In this document: piece by piece, positions 17,301-25,407 of the stretch
Layout: each line of letters starts with the position of its first letter
Position numbering within the stretch: position 1 is the stretch's first letter
NCBI GenBank assembly: GCA_030065075.1
Contig: JASJDQ010000003.1
Location: forward strand, 1 to 52,646
Source: Paracoccaceae bacterium
GTDB lineage: Bacteria > Pseudomonadota > Alphaproteobacteria > Rhodobacterales > Rhodobacteraceae
Direction: 5' to 3'
DNA length: 52,646 nt
Notes under the pieces: model-generated
Database searches by the model: none
What the model was told of the DNA's origin: nothing
What the model saw: the letters and a program-made list of their open reading frames with translations, nothing else
Position numbers and translations under genes: made by a program

Positions 17301-18223
17301 CTGTTCTGAAGTTTGGCGGCTACCAGGGCGACAAGTCCGTCCACACGCGCGGCGGCCGCGTCCTGGCCGGGGCAGTGGCGGAGGAAACGGGCGGAGCTTT
17401 GACACTCGATTTCGACGAAAGCATCGTCTCCCGAGGGCACAAGGCGGCGGACCTTTTGACGATGACTGAAAGCGGCGAGTTGGACGGCTGCTACTTCTCG
17501 TCCAGCTACCTCGCCAAGCGCGTTCCGGAACTCGGTCTCTTCGATCAGCATTTCGTTGTCCCCGACCGCCGCCGGGCCTATGCCCTTCTGGACGGCGCTT
17601 TGGGTGATCGGCTGCGGGAAGAAGTCGCGAAGGCAACAGGCTACGAAGTTCTGGGCTATTGGGACAATGGATTGCGACACATCACCAGCGCGGTGCCGAT
17701 CAAGTCTGTGGGCGACTGCAAGGGGCTGAAGCTGCGCACATTGGCCAATGTGGATCATCAACGCGTCTTTCGCGCCCTTGGCTTCGAGCCACAGGCCATC
17801 GACGTACGCGACCTGCCTGATGCCGTGCGCACACGCAAGGTTGACGCGCAGGAGAACCCGCTGACCAATACGCTGAACTTCGGCATCCATGACACGCATC
17901 GCCACATCCTGCTGACCCGGCATCTTCTGGGCGTGGCCCTGGTGCTCTTCAATGCCGAACGGCTGGCCGGACTGTCCGCGGACGAACGTGCCGGATTGCA
18001 ACGTGCCGTCGACAAGGCCACCAAAGCGCAACGTCGCTTCGCCGAGGAAGATGACGACATTTGCAGCGCCGAACTGCGCGCGCAGGGCGTCGAGATCATG
18101 GAGCTCAGCGAAGCCGACCGCGTTGCCTTCCGCGAAGCGACCCGCACCGAAGTGGACATAACCAGGGCGAGTTTCTCGCCCGAGCTGCGAGAGCTTTTTG
18201 ACAAAGAACTGAGTGCCGCCTGA
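17297..18223 (+). CDS. DctP-like TRAP binding-protein homologue without signal peptide
   Basis: 308 residues recognisable as a DctP fold: LKFGGYQGDKSVHTRGG at the start, LTMTESGELDGCYFSSSYL, GYWDNGLRHITS followed by the KGLKLRTLANVDH block containing the DctP arginine region, and the C-terminal EFREATR-like helix. The start overlaps the preceding stop and no hydrophobic leader is present or possible in frame, so the protein should remain in the cytoplasm. No cognate DctQM lies next to it; its neighbours are TctABC and Gfo/Idh. It could be a cytoplasmic binding or sensing protein or an enzyme on the periplasmic-binding-protein fold. Function unknown. Confidence 0.75.
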   Translation: MTVLKFGGYQGDKSVHTRGGRVLAGAVAEETGGALTLDFDESIVSRGHKAADLLTMTESGELDGCYFSSSYLAKRVPELGLFDQHFVVPDRRRAYALLDGALGDRLREEVAKATGYEVLGYWDNGLRHITSAVPIKSVGDCKGLKLRTLANVDHQRVFRALGFEPQAIDVRDLPDAVRTRKVDAQENPLTNTLNFGIHDTHRHILLTRHLLGVALVLFNAERLAGLSADERAGLQRAVDKATKAQRRFAEEDDDICSAELRAQGVEIMELSEADRVAFREATRTEVDITRASFSPELRELFDKELSAA

Positions 18224-18240
18224 CGCGCGAAAGGAAGACC

Positions 18241-19491
18241 ATGACCCAAGACCTGCCCACCCCGGATTACGCATACAATATGAAGTTGCTCGGCTACTCC
18301 GACCAGGGCGGGCGGCCGGATGGCGTACAAATCATGGTGAACAAGGGCCACGCAATTGTCGGGCACATGTTCTCGGACGGGTTCAGTGTCATCGATTGCA
18401 CCGACCCACGCGCGCCGAAGCCGGTGGCCTATGTCCCTGCCCCGCCGAACACCTGGAACATCCACCTTCAAAGCCACGAAGACCTGCTTCTGGTGATCAA
18501 CGCCAAGAACATGTTCGCGTCGGAGGAATTCCAGAACGAAGAGGAATACTACAAAGGCAAGCTGGGAAAAAAGGTCGGCACGGCCGATGCCAGCCGCAAG
18601 CGAGATTGGACCGCGGGGATGGCGGTCTACGACATCTCGAACCCGGCTGAACCGAAGAAGATCGGCTTCATGGATGTCGAAGGCGGTGGCGTGCATCGAA
18701 TCTGGTATGTGGGCGGTCGCTGGGCCTATGCCTCGGTCCTGCTGGACGGGTTCACGGACTACATCTTCGTCACCATCGACATGGCCGATCCCACCAATCC
18801 GAAAGAAGCCGGGCGGTATTGGTTGCCGGGCATGAACGCGGCCGCCGGCGAGGAACTGGGCGAAGATCAGGCTCGTGCCGGACTGCACCACGCGATTGTG
18901 CATGGTGACACGGCCTACGGGGCGTGGCGCGACGGCGGTCTGGTCATCATGGACGTCAAAGACCGAACGAACCCCGAGTTGATCGTCCATCGCAACTGGT
19001 CCCCACCTTTCGGCGGCGGCACCCACAACGCTCTGCCGCTGCCCAACCGAGATTTGCTGGTGGTGGCAGACGAGGCGGTGCTGGACAACTGCGCAGACGG
19101 GATCAAGCATATCTGGCTCTTCGACATCCGCGAGCCTTCGAATCCCGTCAGCATCTCGACCGTGCCGATCCCCGACGACGCGGACTACGTGAACAAGGGC
19201 GCGCATTTCGGCCCGCACAACATCCACGAGAACCGCCCAGACAGCATGGTCAGCGATCAGTTGATCTTTGCCACGCAGCAAAATGCCGGTGTGCGTGTTT
19301 ATGACATCTCCAACGAATACCAACCGAAAGAGGTTGCCGCCTTCGTGCCGCCTCAACCCGCGAAACTGATGGACAAACGACCGAACAGGGTGAACGTGAT
19401 CCAGTCCTGCGACATCTGGGTGTCGAAGGAGGGGCTCTGTTACATCTCTGACTACAATGCCGGGCTGTATATCTTGGAGTATGGGGGTTAA
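18241..19491 (+). CDS. LVIVD-repeat beta-propeller protein
   Basis: 416 residues, no signal peptide. It has at least four LVIVD-type blade repeats: FSVIDCTDPRAPKPVAYV, MAVYDISNPAEPKKIGFM, LVIMDVKDRTNPELIVH and VRVYDISNEYQPKEVAAF, each with the D-x-(S/T)-N/D-P-x-x-P pattern. GAHFGPHNIHENRP gives a histidine-rich surface. The propeller may bind ligand or be a non-redox hydrolase; no activity can be assigned. RBS AAAGGAAG. It ends the + strand operon, 38 bases before a convergent gene. Confidence 0.75.
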   Translation: MTQDLPTPDYAYNMKLLGYSDQGGRPDGVQIMVNKGHAIVGHMFSDGFSVIDCTDPRAPKPVAYVPAPPNTWNIHLQSHEDLLLVINAKNMFASEEFQNEEEYYKGKLGKKVGTADASRKRDWTAGMAVYDISNPAEPKKIGFMDVEGGGVHRIWYVGGRWAYASVLLDGFTDYIFVTIDMADPTNPKEAGRYWLPGMNAAAGEELGEDQARAGLHHAIVHGDTAYGAWRDGGLVIMDVKDRTNPELIVHRNWSPPFGGGTHNALPLPNRDLLVVADEAVLDNCADGIKHIWLFDIREPSNPVSISTVPIPDDADYVNKGAHFGPHNIHENRPDSMVSDQLIFATQQNAGVRVYDISNEYQPKEVAAFVPPQPAKLMDKRPNRVNVIQSCDIWVSKEGLCYISDYNAGLYILEYGG

Positions 19492-19529
19492 CGCTGCTGG
19501 AGCGAAGTAGCTGCAATTCTTAGCACAAT

Positions 19530-20036
19530 TCACATGAGGGATGCCTGATCGTATGCCTCGACTGCAGCGATAATCCTGGCGACATCCGTTTGAACAACGT
19601 CCTTTGGCAACGCTGATGGGTCGAAGCTCAAAACGCTTTCGGCCGGATCATCCACTTCGAGATAATGCACTAACGAAATCTCGCGTCCTCTCGTGATTTG
19701 CTCAAAAAAGTGCGCAACAAAAACAGGCGCGGAACGAATAGTGATCTCCGACAATTCCGTTGCAACCAATCTCGCATACACGGCGTCAAGATCATTGTCC
19801 GTGGCCAACAATATCTTGCCGGGCGCATGCAGCATGCCTGCATATTGTGAGTCGTCGGCTGCCCGGCGTGTCAGAACAATGCGTGTGCGATCAGCCCGGC
19901 GGAAAACCGGAATGACTACGAAAGTCGGGGTAGCCACAAGTCTTGCAATAGCCTCGAAGACCGGTTCCGGGAGGCGACCGCGCGCCAACTTATCAAGCTG
20001 CTTAACAAGCTCAGAATTCTGAAAACTGTCCGGCAC
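19530..20036 (-). CDS. Hypothetical protein with degenerate Nudix-like domain
   Basis: 168 residues, GTG start with GGGGGAA upstream. The order of VIPVFRRADRTRIVLTRRA, YAGMLHAPGKILLATDNDLDAVYARLVATEL and later strand-forming segments resembles a Nudix fold, with the Nudix box at PGK...TEL. The box has lost most of the catalytic glutamates (position E is D, RE is AR, EE is TE). It is likely inactive as a pyrophosphatase and may be a ligand sensor. It stands alone and is less GC-rich than its neighbours. Confidence 0.55.
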   Translation of the reverse strand: MPDSFQNSELVKQLDKLARGRLPEPVFEAIARLVATPTFVVIPVFRRADRTRIVLTRRAADDSQYAGMLHAPGKILLATDNDLDAVYARLVATELSEITIRSAPVFVAHFFEQITRGREISLVHYLEVDDPAESVLSFDPSALPKDVVQTDVARIIAAVEAYDQASLM

Positions 20037-20157
20037 CCGTTTCCCCCGAAGCAGGCGGTTGTCCTACCACACCCTCTGGAACAGATCCCGAAGTCAACGC
20101 CTTTGACGGGCTTATTGCTGACTTGCATCGCAATGACATTGTCTCATGGATTAAGCC

Positions 20158-21087
20158 TCACCCTAAGACGCGCCGCACGTTTTCCGCCGCGACTTCTGCA
20201 ATGCGCCTGTTCGACTCTTTGGTGACCCCCGCGACATGCGGTGTCAGGATCAGGTTGTCGATCCCCTCGAACAGTGCTCCGACTTCGGGCATGATCGGTT
20301 CCACATCCAGCGTGTCAAGCGCCGCGCCCGCGATCTGGCCTGATCTCAAGGCTTCGGCGCAATCCGCCTCGTTCACAATTCCGCCGCGGGCGGAGTTGAT
20401 AAGCACAGCCTCAGGTTTCATCCGTCCGAACTGGCGTTTGTCAATCAGGTTGATGGTTTCGGGCAGTTTGGGGCAATGAAGCGAGATGACATCCGCCTCG
20501 GCAACCAAATCATCCAACTCGACACGCCGCGCCTGACCCCAAGCCGGATGATCGTCCGGCATCATTGCATCATAAGCGATTACCTCCATCCCCATGCCGC
20601 GCGCCTTTTCTCCCACGACCTGTCCGATGGAGCCGAACCCGATGATGCCCATCACTCGCCCGGCGATCTCGGTCGAGCCTGCGAACTTTGGCCGGTCCCA
20701 AGTCCCGGCAACGACATCCGGCGTCGCGAAATAAGTGGGGCCCCGCAAGAGAACCATGGCCGTCGCAATCACGTACTCTGCCACGGAAACCGCATTCGCG
20801 CCAATCGATGGGCAAACTTCAATCCCACGGGCCTTGCAAGCCTCGACGTCGATCGTGTCCAGACCAACCCCCATCCGCGCCACCACCTTCAGTTTGGGCG
20901 CGGCGTCCAGAAGCTCCTCGTCCACCAAAGTGCCATTCCGCACGACAATGGCTTTCGCATCGGCAATCTTAACCTTCAATTCATCCCGCTTACTCCAAAG
21001 ATCCGGGTCCCAATGGGTGTCGAAATCGGCGATCAGGCCTTCGGCCACGCCCCTGTCCATGAACTCGCTGATCAGAACGTCGGCCAT
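20158..21087 (-). CDS. D-isomer-specific 2-hydroxyacid dehydrogenase (SerA/CtBP type)
   Basis: 309 residues. NAD-binding loop GFGSIG (about 153-158), catalytic arginine region NSARGGIVNE (about 231-240), glutamate in DVEP and catalytic histidine in LTPHVAG are all present. The segment VVARMGVGLDTID is the family's substrate-loop motif. It reduces 2-ketoacids or oxidises D-2-hydroxyacids. Its ATG overlaps by one base with the stop of the cytochrome b561 gene (TAATG), so the two are translationally coupled. Confidence 0.88.
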   Translation of the reverse strand: MADVLISEFMDRGVAEGLIADFDTHWDPDLWSKRDELKVKIADAKAIVVRNGTLVDEELLDAAPKLKVVARMGVGLDTIDVEACKARGIEVCPSIGANAVSVAEYVIATAMVLLRGPTYFATPDVVAGTWDRPKFAGSTEIAGRVMGIIGFGSIGQVVGEKARGMGMEVIAYDAMMPDDHPAWGQARRVELDDLVAEADVISLHCPKLPETINLIDKRQFGRMKPEAVLINSARGGIVNEADCAEALRSGQIAGAALDTLDVEPIMPEVGALFEGIDNLILTPHVAGVTKESNRRIAEVAAENVRRVLG

Positions 21088-21803
21088 TACAGGAACTCGC
21101 GTTCTTTGTTGTAGGGATGTTCCATGCCATAGCCATGCACCGCCCGGTATCCGTCGTAGCGGCGCTCGAAAAACTCCATGACGACCCAGAAGGCGAGGAA
21201 AAGAAACGGGATGACGAAGACGATCCGGGCGAGGACAGGCATCGGGTATTGCATCAGCCCCGAGCCAATGGCGCCCACCGCGCAGAACAGGGTGAAGTAA
21301 CCGGCGGTCTTGTGATACGCCTCGAATATCCGACGTCGTGTGGTCCGGCTATAGTGATCGCCGTGCCATGTCGACGGGTCATTGTCTTCGTTGAACTTAT
21401 AGTATTTGCCGCCATGCGTGCCGCGCAGCATCCCGAACAGCAATTGAATGATCCCAAGCGCCACGGTCAAGCTTCCAAGAATGGCGTGAACCGATCCACT
21501 GAACCCCTGACTGACAACAAGCGCCACGCCAACCCCGGCCAGCGACAAAAGCACGGCGAAGGACAGTCCGTATTTGTGCGTGCTGAACCACCACCACTCG
21601 ATGTGCTTGAAATGCACTTGTCGCTGCAGACCCTTCTCAGTCGGGCGCGGCTTTCCATAGCGGATAATGGTGATGCAGAGAGGGACCAAAACCAGCCAGA
21701 TGCTGACCATCAGGATTGCGTGGTAATTCCAGTGAATGTCGACCGTGCGCCCCAGGAATTCGAGATAAACCTCTTCCTTGATATGGGGCATTTTTTCGAA
21801 CAT
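21087..21803 (-). CDS. Cytochrome b561-like membrane protein
   Basis: 238 residues from the ATG at 21803, which has GAGGGAG six bases upstream (a longer form would start at 21842). Five or so spans carry candidate haem histidines: DIHWNYHAILM, FSTHKYGLSF, GSVHAILGSL and EAYHKTAGYF. The pairing of a KHIEWWWF segment, SVHAILG and the later YHKTAGY histidine fits the b561 core that shuttles electrons across the membrane. It is upstream of and coupled to the D-hydroxyacid dehydrogenase. Electron coupling of the two is inference. Confidence 0.78.
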   Translation of the reverse strand: MFEKMPHIKEEVYLEFLGRTVDIHWNYHAILMVSIWLVLVPLCITIIRYGKPRPTEKGLQRQVHFKHIEWWWFSTHKYGLSFAVLLSLAGVGVALVVSQGFSGSVHAILGSLTVALGIIQLLFGMLRGTHGGKYYKFNEDNDPSTWHGDHYSRTTRRRIFEAYHKTAGYFTLFCAVGAIGSGLMQYPMPVLARIVFVIPFLFLAFWVVMEFFERRYDGYRAVHGYGMEHPYNKEREFL

Positions 21804-21949
21804 CAGGAACTCCCTCAGCGGCGCACGCATGGGTCGAACCATCGGCGCCTTTTGTCGGCCTGACAGGACCGAAAACTTGACTAAACCTTATCGATCATGA
21901 ACTGTTTTTGCAACGGGAGGCCGAGAGGAAAGTCTTGTTTTTAAGGGAA

Positions 21950-21963
21950 ATTGGTCAACCAAT
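21950..21963. promoter_or_regulatory. Operator-like site ATTGGTCAACCAAT
   Basis: Matches 13 of 14 bases of the perfect palindromes at 10796 and 10938; only the centre differs (CA for TA). It lies in the 238-base gap between the divergent cytochrome b561 gene and the 22042 dehydrogenase, 79 bases upstream of the latter. It is the best evidence that this segment shares a GntR regulon with the 10.9-kb promoter region. Confidence 0.7.
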
Positions 21964-22041
21964 TCGAGATTGACGGCCGCTCCTCTTCTCCTGTTCTCGC
22001 AAGCCGGATCTTCGGCACTGGTCTTGGAATGGGAGGACCGA

Positions 22042-22911
22042 ATGACCAAAACCGTCGGCGTAATTGGCCTCGGCAATATGGGTCGAGGTATCGCAAAAAA
22101 TATTGCGAGAGCAGGCTACGATTTGTTGGTCTGGGATGTTTCCGAAAAGGCGCGAGATGCCTTTGCGAATTCCGCGAGGATCGCACCCCCGTCCGCGATG
22201 GCCGCGTCGGCAGATATGGCGATCTTTGTCGTCCCCGGGTCGAAGGAAATTGACGGTGTGCTGGACGATATGCTTGCCGAAGCCGGTCCGGGTTTGATCC
22301 TGTGGGACTTCACCACTTCCGATCCGGTCTATACCAAAAAGCTTGCCGCACGCGCGTCGGAAGCGGGGGTGCCTTACATGGATGCGGGAATGACCGGCGG
22401 CGGGGCAAAGGGCGCCGACGACGGGACAATGACATTGATGATCGGCGGCGATGCGGAAGTGCTGGAAAAGTCCCGCCCGGTTCTCGATGCCTGCGCGGGA
22501 AAGCTGATCCATCTTGGCCCCTCCGGCGCGGGGCATACGATGAAGGTCGTGCACAACTTGATCACGCACACCAACTTCCTTGCATGCTCGGAAGCCGGTC
22601 GACTGGCTGAAGCTGCCGGCATTGATCTTGCCGATATGATCAAGGTTTTTAACGCGGGAAATGCCCGCAGCTTCATTTCGGAACGGCGATTTCCCGACCA
22701 TATTCTTTCGGGAACATGGGATGGTCGATCGCGCATTTTCAATCTCAGAAAAGACGTCGGCATGGCTGTCGCCCTCGCCGAGGAACTGGGCAGTCCGATG
22801 CGGATCGGGCATCAGACACTCGCTTGGATACAAGCCGCCGTTGACGCCGGCATGGAAGACGAAGACTTCACCAGACTATACCCGGCGCTGGACAAACTGG
22901 CGGATAACTGA
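22042..22911 (+). CDS. NAD(P)-dependent beta-hydroxyacid dehydrogenase (3-hydroxyisobutyrate dehydrogenase family)
   Basis: 289 residues from the ATG at 22042 with GGGAGGA upstream. GLGNMG (about 9-14), YMDAGMTGGGAKGADDGT (a D-x-x-V/M-S/T-GG block, about 113-130) and the catalytic lysine in HTMKVVHN (about 169-176) are present. It is followed 24 bases later by the metallo-beta-lactamase-fold gene. Its substrate is a short hydroxyacid or semialdehyde, not determinable here. Confidence 0.88.
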   Translation: MTKTVGVIGLGNMGRGIAKNIARAGYDLLVWDVSEKARDAFANSARIAPPSAMAASADMAIFVVPGSKEIDGVLDDMLAEAGPGLILWDFTTSDPVYTKKLAARASEAGVPYMDAGMTGGGAKGADDGTMTLMIGGDAEVLEKSRPVLDACAGKLIHLGPSGAGHTMKVVHNLITHTNFLACSEAGRLAEAAGIDLADMIKVFNAGNARSFISERRFPDHILSGTWDGRSRIFNLRKDVGMAVALAEELGSPMRIGHQTLAWIQAAVDAGMEDEDFTRLYPALDKLADN

Positions 22912-22935
22912 CGCAAAACTGAAGGAGAGGCCGAC

Positions 22936-23817
22936 ATGACGGCGGAACTGCTTGGGGCTCTTCGCGCGCCCGTTCACCGGTTCGTTCTCGGCGAGGCCGA
23001 AATCACTTCCATCCTTGATGGTGCAATCCCGATGGGGATCAGTCCACCGTTCTTGCTGAACGAAAACGATGATGAGATTTCGGCAATCGCGCGCGCGGCG
23101 AACTTGCCGACGGACCGGTTGGAAAACAACTTTGTGCCCGTTTTGGTGAACACCGGCGATGAACTCGTCCTGATCGACACAGGCTGCGGGCATTACCGTC
23201 GCGCGAACGGGGCTGGGTTCCTTCGCGACCGACTGTCGGAAGCCGGGTACACGCCTGAAGACGTTGACATCGTCGCGCTGACCCACGTGCACCCCGACCA
23301 TATCGGCGGGCTGTGGGAGGATGGGGCACTCGCATTTCCAAACGCGCAGCTCATGATCGGACGTCGTGAGTTCGACGCTTGGAAATCGGGCGATGACATC
23401 CCGTCCCAGCGCGAGCAGAACCGCGAGATGTTCCTCGAGATCGTCGCCCCGCTAGAGGACAGGTTTCGGTTCCTGGAAGACGGCGACCGGATTGCAACCG
23501 GCATCACGGCCGAAGCCGCCTTCGGACATTCCGCCGGACACATGATGTTCCGGGTGGAAAGCGCAAGCAAGCAAGCCCTAATCTGGGCAGACGTTGCAAA
23601 TCACTACGTTTTCTCTGTGGAACACCCCGACAGCATGGTCGGTTTCGACGACGACAAGGATATGGCGATTGCGACCCGCAACCGCGTCCTGTCCGAAACA
23701 GCCGATAGCGGCGTGCTTGTGGTTGGCCACCACATGCCCTTCCCCGCGGTCGGTTTCGTCGAACGTGTCGGTGAGCGTTATCGCTGGGTGCCGGCAACTT
23801 ATCAGTTGCGCCTATGA
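22936..23817 (+). CDS. Metallo-beta-lactamase-fold hydrolase
   Basis: 293 residues with the metal motif THVHPDHIGG (HxHxDH, about 115-124), the LIDTGCG strand before it, and later GHSAGHMMF and VVGHHMPF histidine segments. The family includes glyoxalase II, lactonases and sulfatases. AGGAGAGG precedes the ATG. Position after a hydroxyacid dehydrogenase and before an FCD-GntR regulator suggests hydrolysis of an ester or lactone of the same pathway. Confidence 0.87.
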   Translation: MTAELLGALRAPVHRFVLGEAEITSILDGAIPMGISPPFLLNENDDEISAIARAANLPTDRLENNFVPVLVNTGDELVLIDTGCGHYRRANGAGFLRDRLSEAGYTPEDVDIVALTHVHPDHIGGLWEDGALAFPNAQLMIGRREFDAWKSGDDIPSQREQNREMFLEIVAPLEDRFRFLEDGDRIATGITAEAAFGHSAGHMMFRVESASKQALIWADVANHYVFSVEHPDSMVGFDDDKDMAIATRNRVLSETADSGVLVVGHHMPFPAVGFVERVGERYRWVPATYQLRL

Positions 23818-23876
23818 GCTGATCCCTTGACGCAATTGCGCCACTTTGCAATCCTAGCCGTGATATATCAGGGTGG

Positions 23877-24536
23877 ATGATGAAGGACGGTCTGATACGC
23901 CACAAGGTTTATGATCGGCTGCGTGCCGACATCCTGTCTTGTACCCTTCCACCCGGGCAGGAATTCCGCGAAAGCGACCTGGCAAAGAAATTCGGGGTTT
24001 CGAAATCTCCGATCCGCGACGCCCTGCAACGCCTCGAATTGGAAGGCCTCGTCGAGATCGAGCCCCGCCGCGGGCACCGTGTTGCCCCGATCTCAATTGC
24101 CGATGCCGAAGACATTTTGGGACTTCGCGAAGTTCTCGAAGCCGGGGCCGTCCGCATGATCATCTCTAACGCAAGCGACGAAGACCTCGCCGGTCTTGAT
24201 CGTCTGCGCAAGGCAGATACGTCGGATTTAAAGGCGTTTGCGGCTTATAATCGCGACTTCCATCAGACAATCTGCGCCGCGACAGGCAATCGCCGATTGG
24301 CGGCTTCGGCCGAGGGATTGATGGAGGCATACGACCGGCTTTGCATCGTGTCGCTCTCTTCGACAGGTCTGCCCGAGGTCATGAGCATGTCCGAGGCATT
24401 GAATGACCATAACGCCATAATCGACGCACTTCAGGCGCGCAACGCAACTGCTGCGGTTCGCGCGTCATCACGCCACGTGAAGAAGTCCCGCCACAGCATC
24501 ATGCGCGGTCTTCAGGCCCGTCCAATCGTCGCATGA
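23877..24536 (+). CDS. GntR-family transcriptional regulator with FCD domain
   Basis: 219 residues. The winged helix is clear (LRADILSCTLPPGQEF, then DLAKKFGVSKSPIRDALQRLE, then GLVEIEPRRGHRVAPI). The FCD domain has LREVLEAGAVRMI, FHQTICAATGNRRLA and the closing AAVRASSRHVKKSR. The recognition helix (SKSPIRDAL) differs from that of the GntR at 10950 (SRGELRKAM), so the two may not read the same sites. It closes the small operon that starts at 22042 and precedes the ABC importer. Confidence 0.9.
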   Translation: MMKDGLIRHKVYDRLRADILSCTLPPGQEFRESDLAKKFGVSKSPIRDALQRLELEGLVEIEPRRGHRVAPISIADAEDILGLREVLEAGAVRMIISNASDEDLAGLDRLRKADTSDLKAFAAYNRDFHQTICAATGNRRLAASAEGLMEAYDRLCIVSLSSTGLPEVMSMSEALNDHNAIIDALQARNATAAVRASSRHVKKSRHSIMRGLQARPIVA

Positions 24537-24575
24537 AGAAAACCAGAATGGCTGTGAAATATCACGAGTGACAGA

Positions 24576-24589
24576 ATTGGTTAACAAGG
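24576..24589. promoter_or_regulatory. Partial operator ATTGGTTAACAAGG upstream of the ABC operon
   Basis: 11 of 14 bases match ATTGGTTAACCAAT; the left half is complete and the right half decayed. It lies 29 bases before the ATPase ATG in the 82-base gap after the GntR gene. Weaker than the other three sites. Confidence 0.45.
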
Positions 24590-24618
24590 AGATCACTTAA
24601 AGCTGCTTCAGGGGGAGC

Positions 24619-25407
24619 ATGGAACAGCAAGCGATCATTGAGGCGAACGATCCAGGCACCGCGGTTGTCGCGGGCTCGAACGTCGGAAAGACCTTTGCGA
24701 ACGGTACGGTGGTTGCGTTGGACAATGCGGAATTCACCATTCCCAAAGGCAAGTTCGTTTCTCTTGTCGGCCCGTCTGGGTGCGGGAAGTCCACCCTGCT
24801 GCGCCTGATCGCGGGGCTAATCGCACCGACAAGCGGACATCTGCACGTTCACGGGACACAGGTCGCCGGCCCCCGACAGGACGTCGCCATGATGTTCCAA
24901 CGCGCCACGCTCCTCGAATGGCGCACAGCCATCGAAAACGTCCTGCTCCCGACCGAGATCGCGGGCAATGTTGAAGACGCCGACCGTGAGCGGGCTATGG
25001 AGCTTCTGCACCTCGTTGGCCTCGGTGATTTCGCCTTTTCCTTTCCGGCGCAATTGTCCGGCGGCATGCAGCAACGTGTCGCGCTGGCCCGTCTGCTGCA
25101 GACCGGAGCCGATGTGATCCTGCTCGACGAACCCTTCGGCGCATTGGACGAATTCACGCGCGAACGCCTGAACGTCGAATTGCTGCGCATTGTGGCCGAG
25201 GTCGGCGCCACTACGGTTTTCGTCACGCACAACATCGCCGAGGCGATATTCCTGGCTGACGAAGTCTATGTGATGACCCCAAGGCCCGGCCGAATTGCAA
25301 AGGTCATCGACGTTCCACTTGAACGGCCTCGGGAACTGGCGATTCAGACGTCGCCGGAATTCAACCACCTCGTCGACGAGGCGCGCGACGTCCTGGGGGC
25401 GCACTGA
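24619..25407 (+). CDS. ABC transporter ATP-binding protein (nitrate/sulfonate/taurine family)
   Basis: 262 residues with Walker A GPSGCGKST (51-59), signature LSGGMQQR, Walker B VILLDEPFGALDE and switch histidine VTHN, all intact. The Q-loop is MMFQRATLLEW. The family (SsuB/TauB/NrtD) energises importers of sulfonates, nitrate, aliphatic amines or thiamine precursors. The last base overlaps the first of the next gene. Confidence 0.92.
   Translation: MEQQAIIEANDPGTAVVAGSNVGKTFANGTVVALDNAEFTIPKGKFVSLVGPSGCGKSTLLRLIAGLIAPTSGHLHVHGTQVAGPRQDVAMMFQRATLLEWRTAIENVLLPTEIAGNVEDADRERAMELLHLVGLGDFAFSFPAQLSGGMQQRVALARLLQTGADVILLDEPFGALDEFTRERLNVELLRIVAEVGATTVFVTHNIAEAIFLADEVYVMTPRPGRIAKVIDVPLERPRELAIQTSPEFNHLVDEARDVLGAH

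Noticed and set aside
17758-19533. 591-codon minus-strand frame opposite the LVIVD and DctP-like genes
   Set aside because: Long because of high GC content on the opposite strand; the plus-strand frames have recognisable domains and ribosome sites.
21888-21902. TTATCGATCATGAA near the cytochrome b561 promoter
   Set aside because: The left half resembles the TetR site but the right half does not, and the site is more than 11 kb from the cluster.
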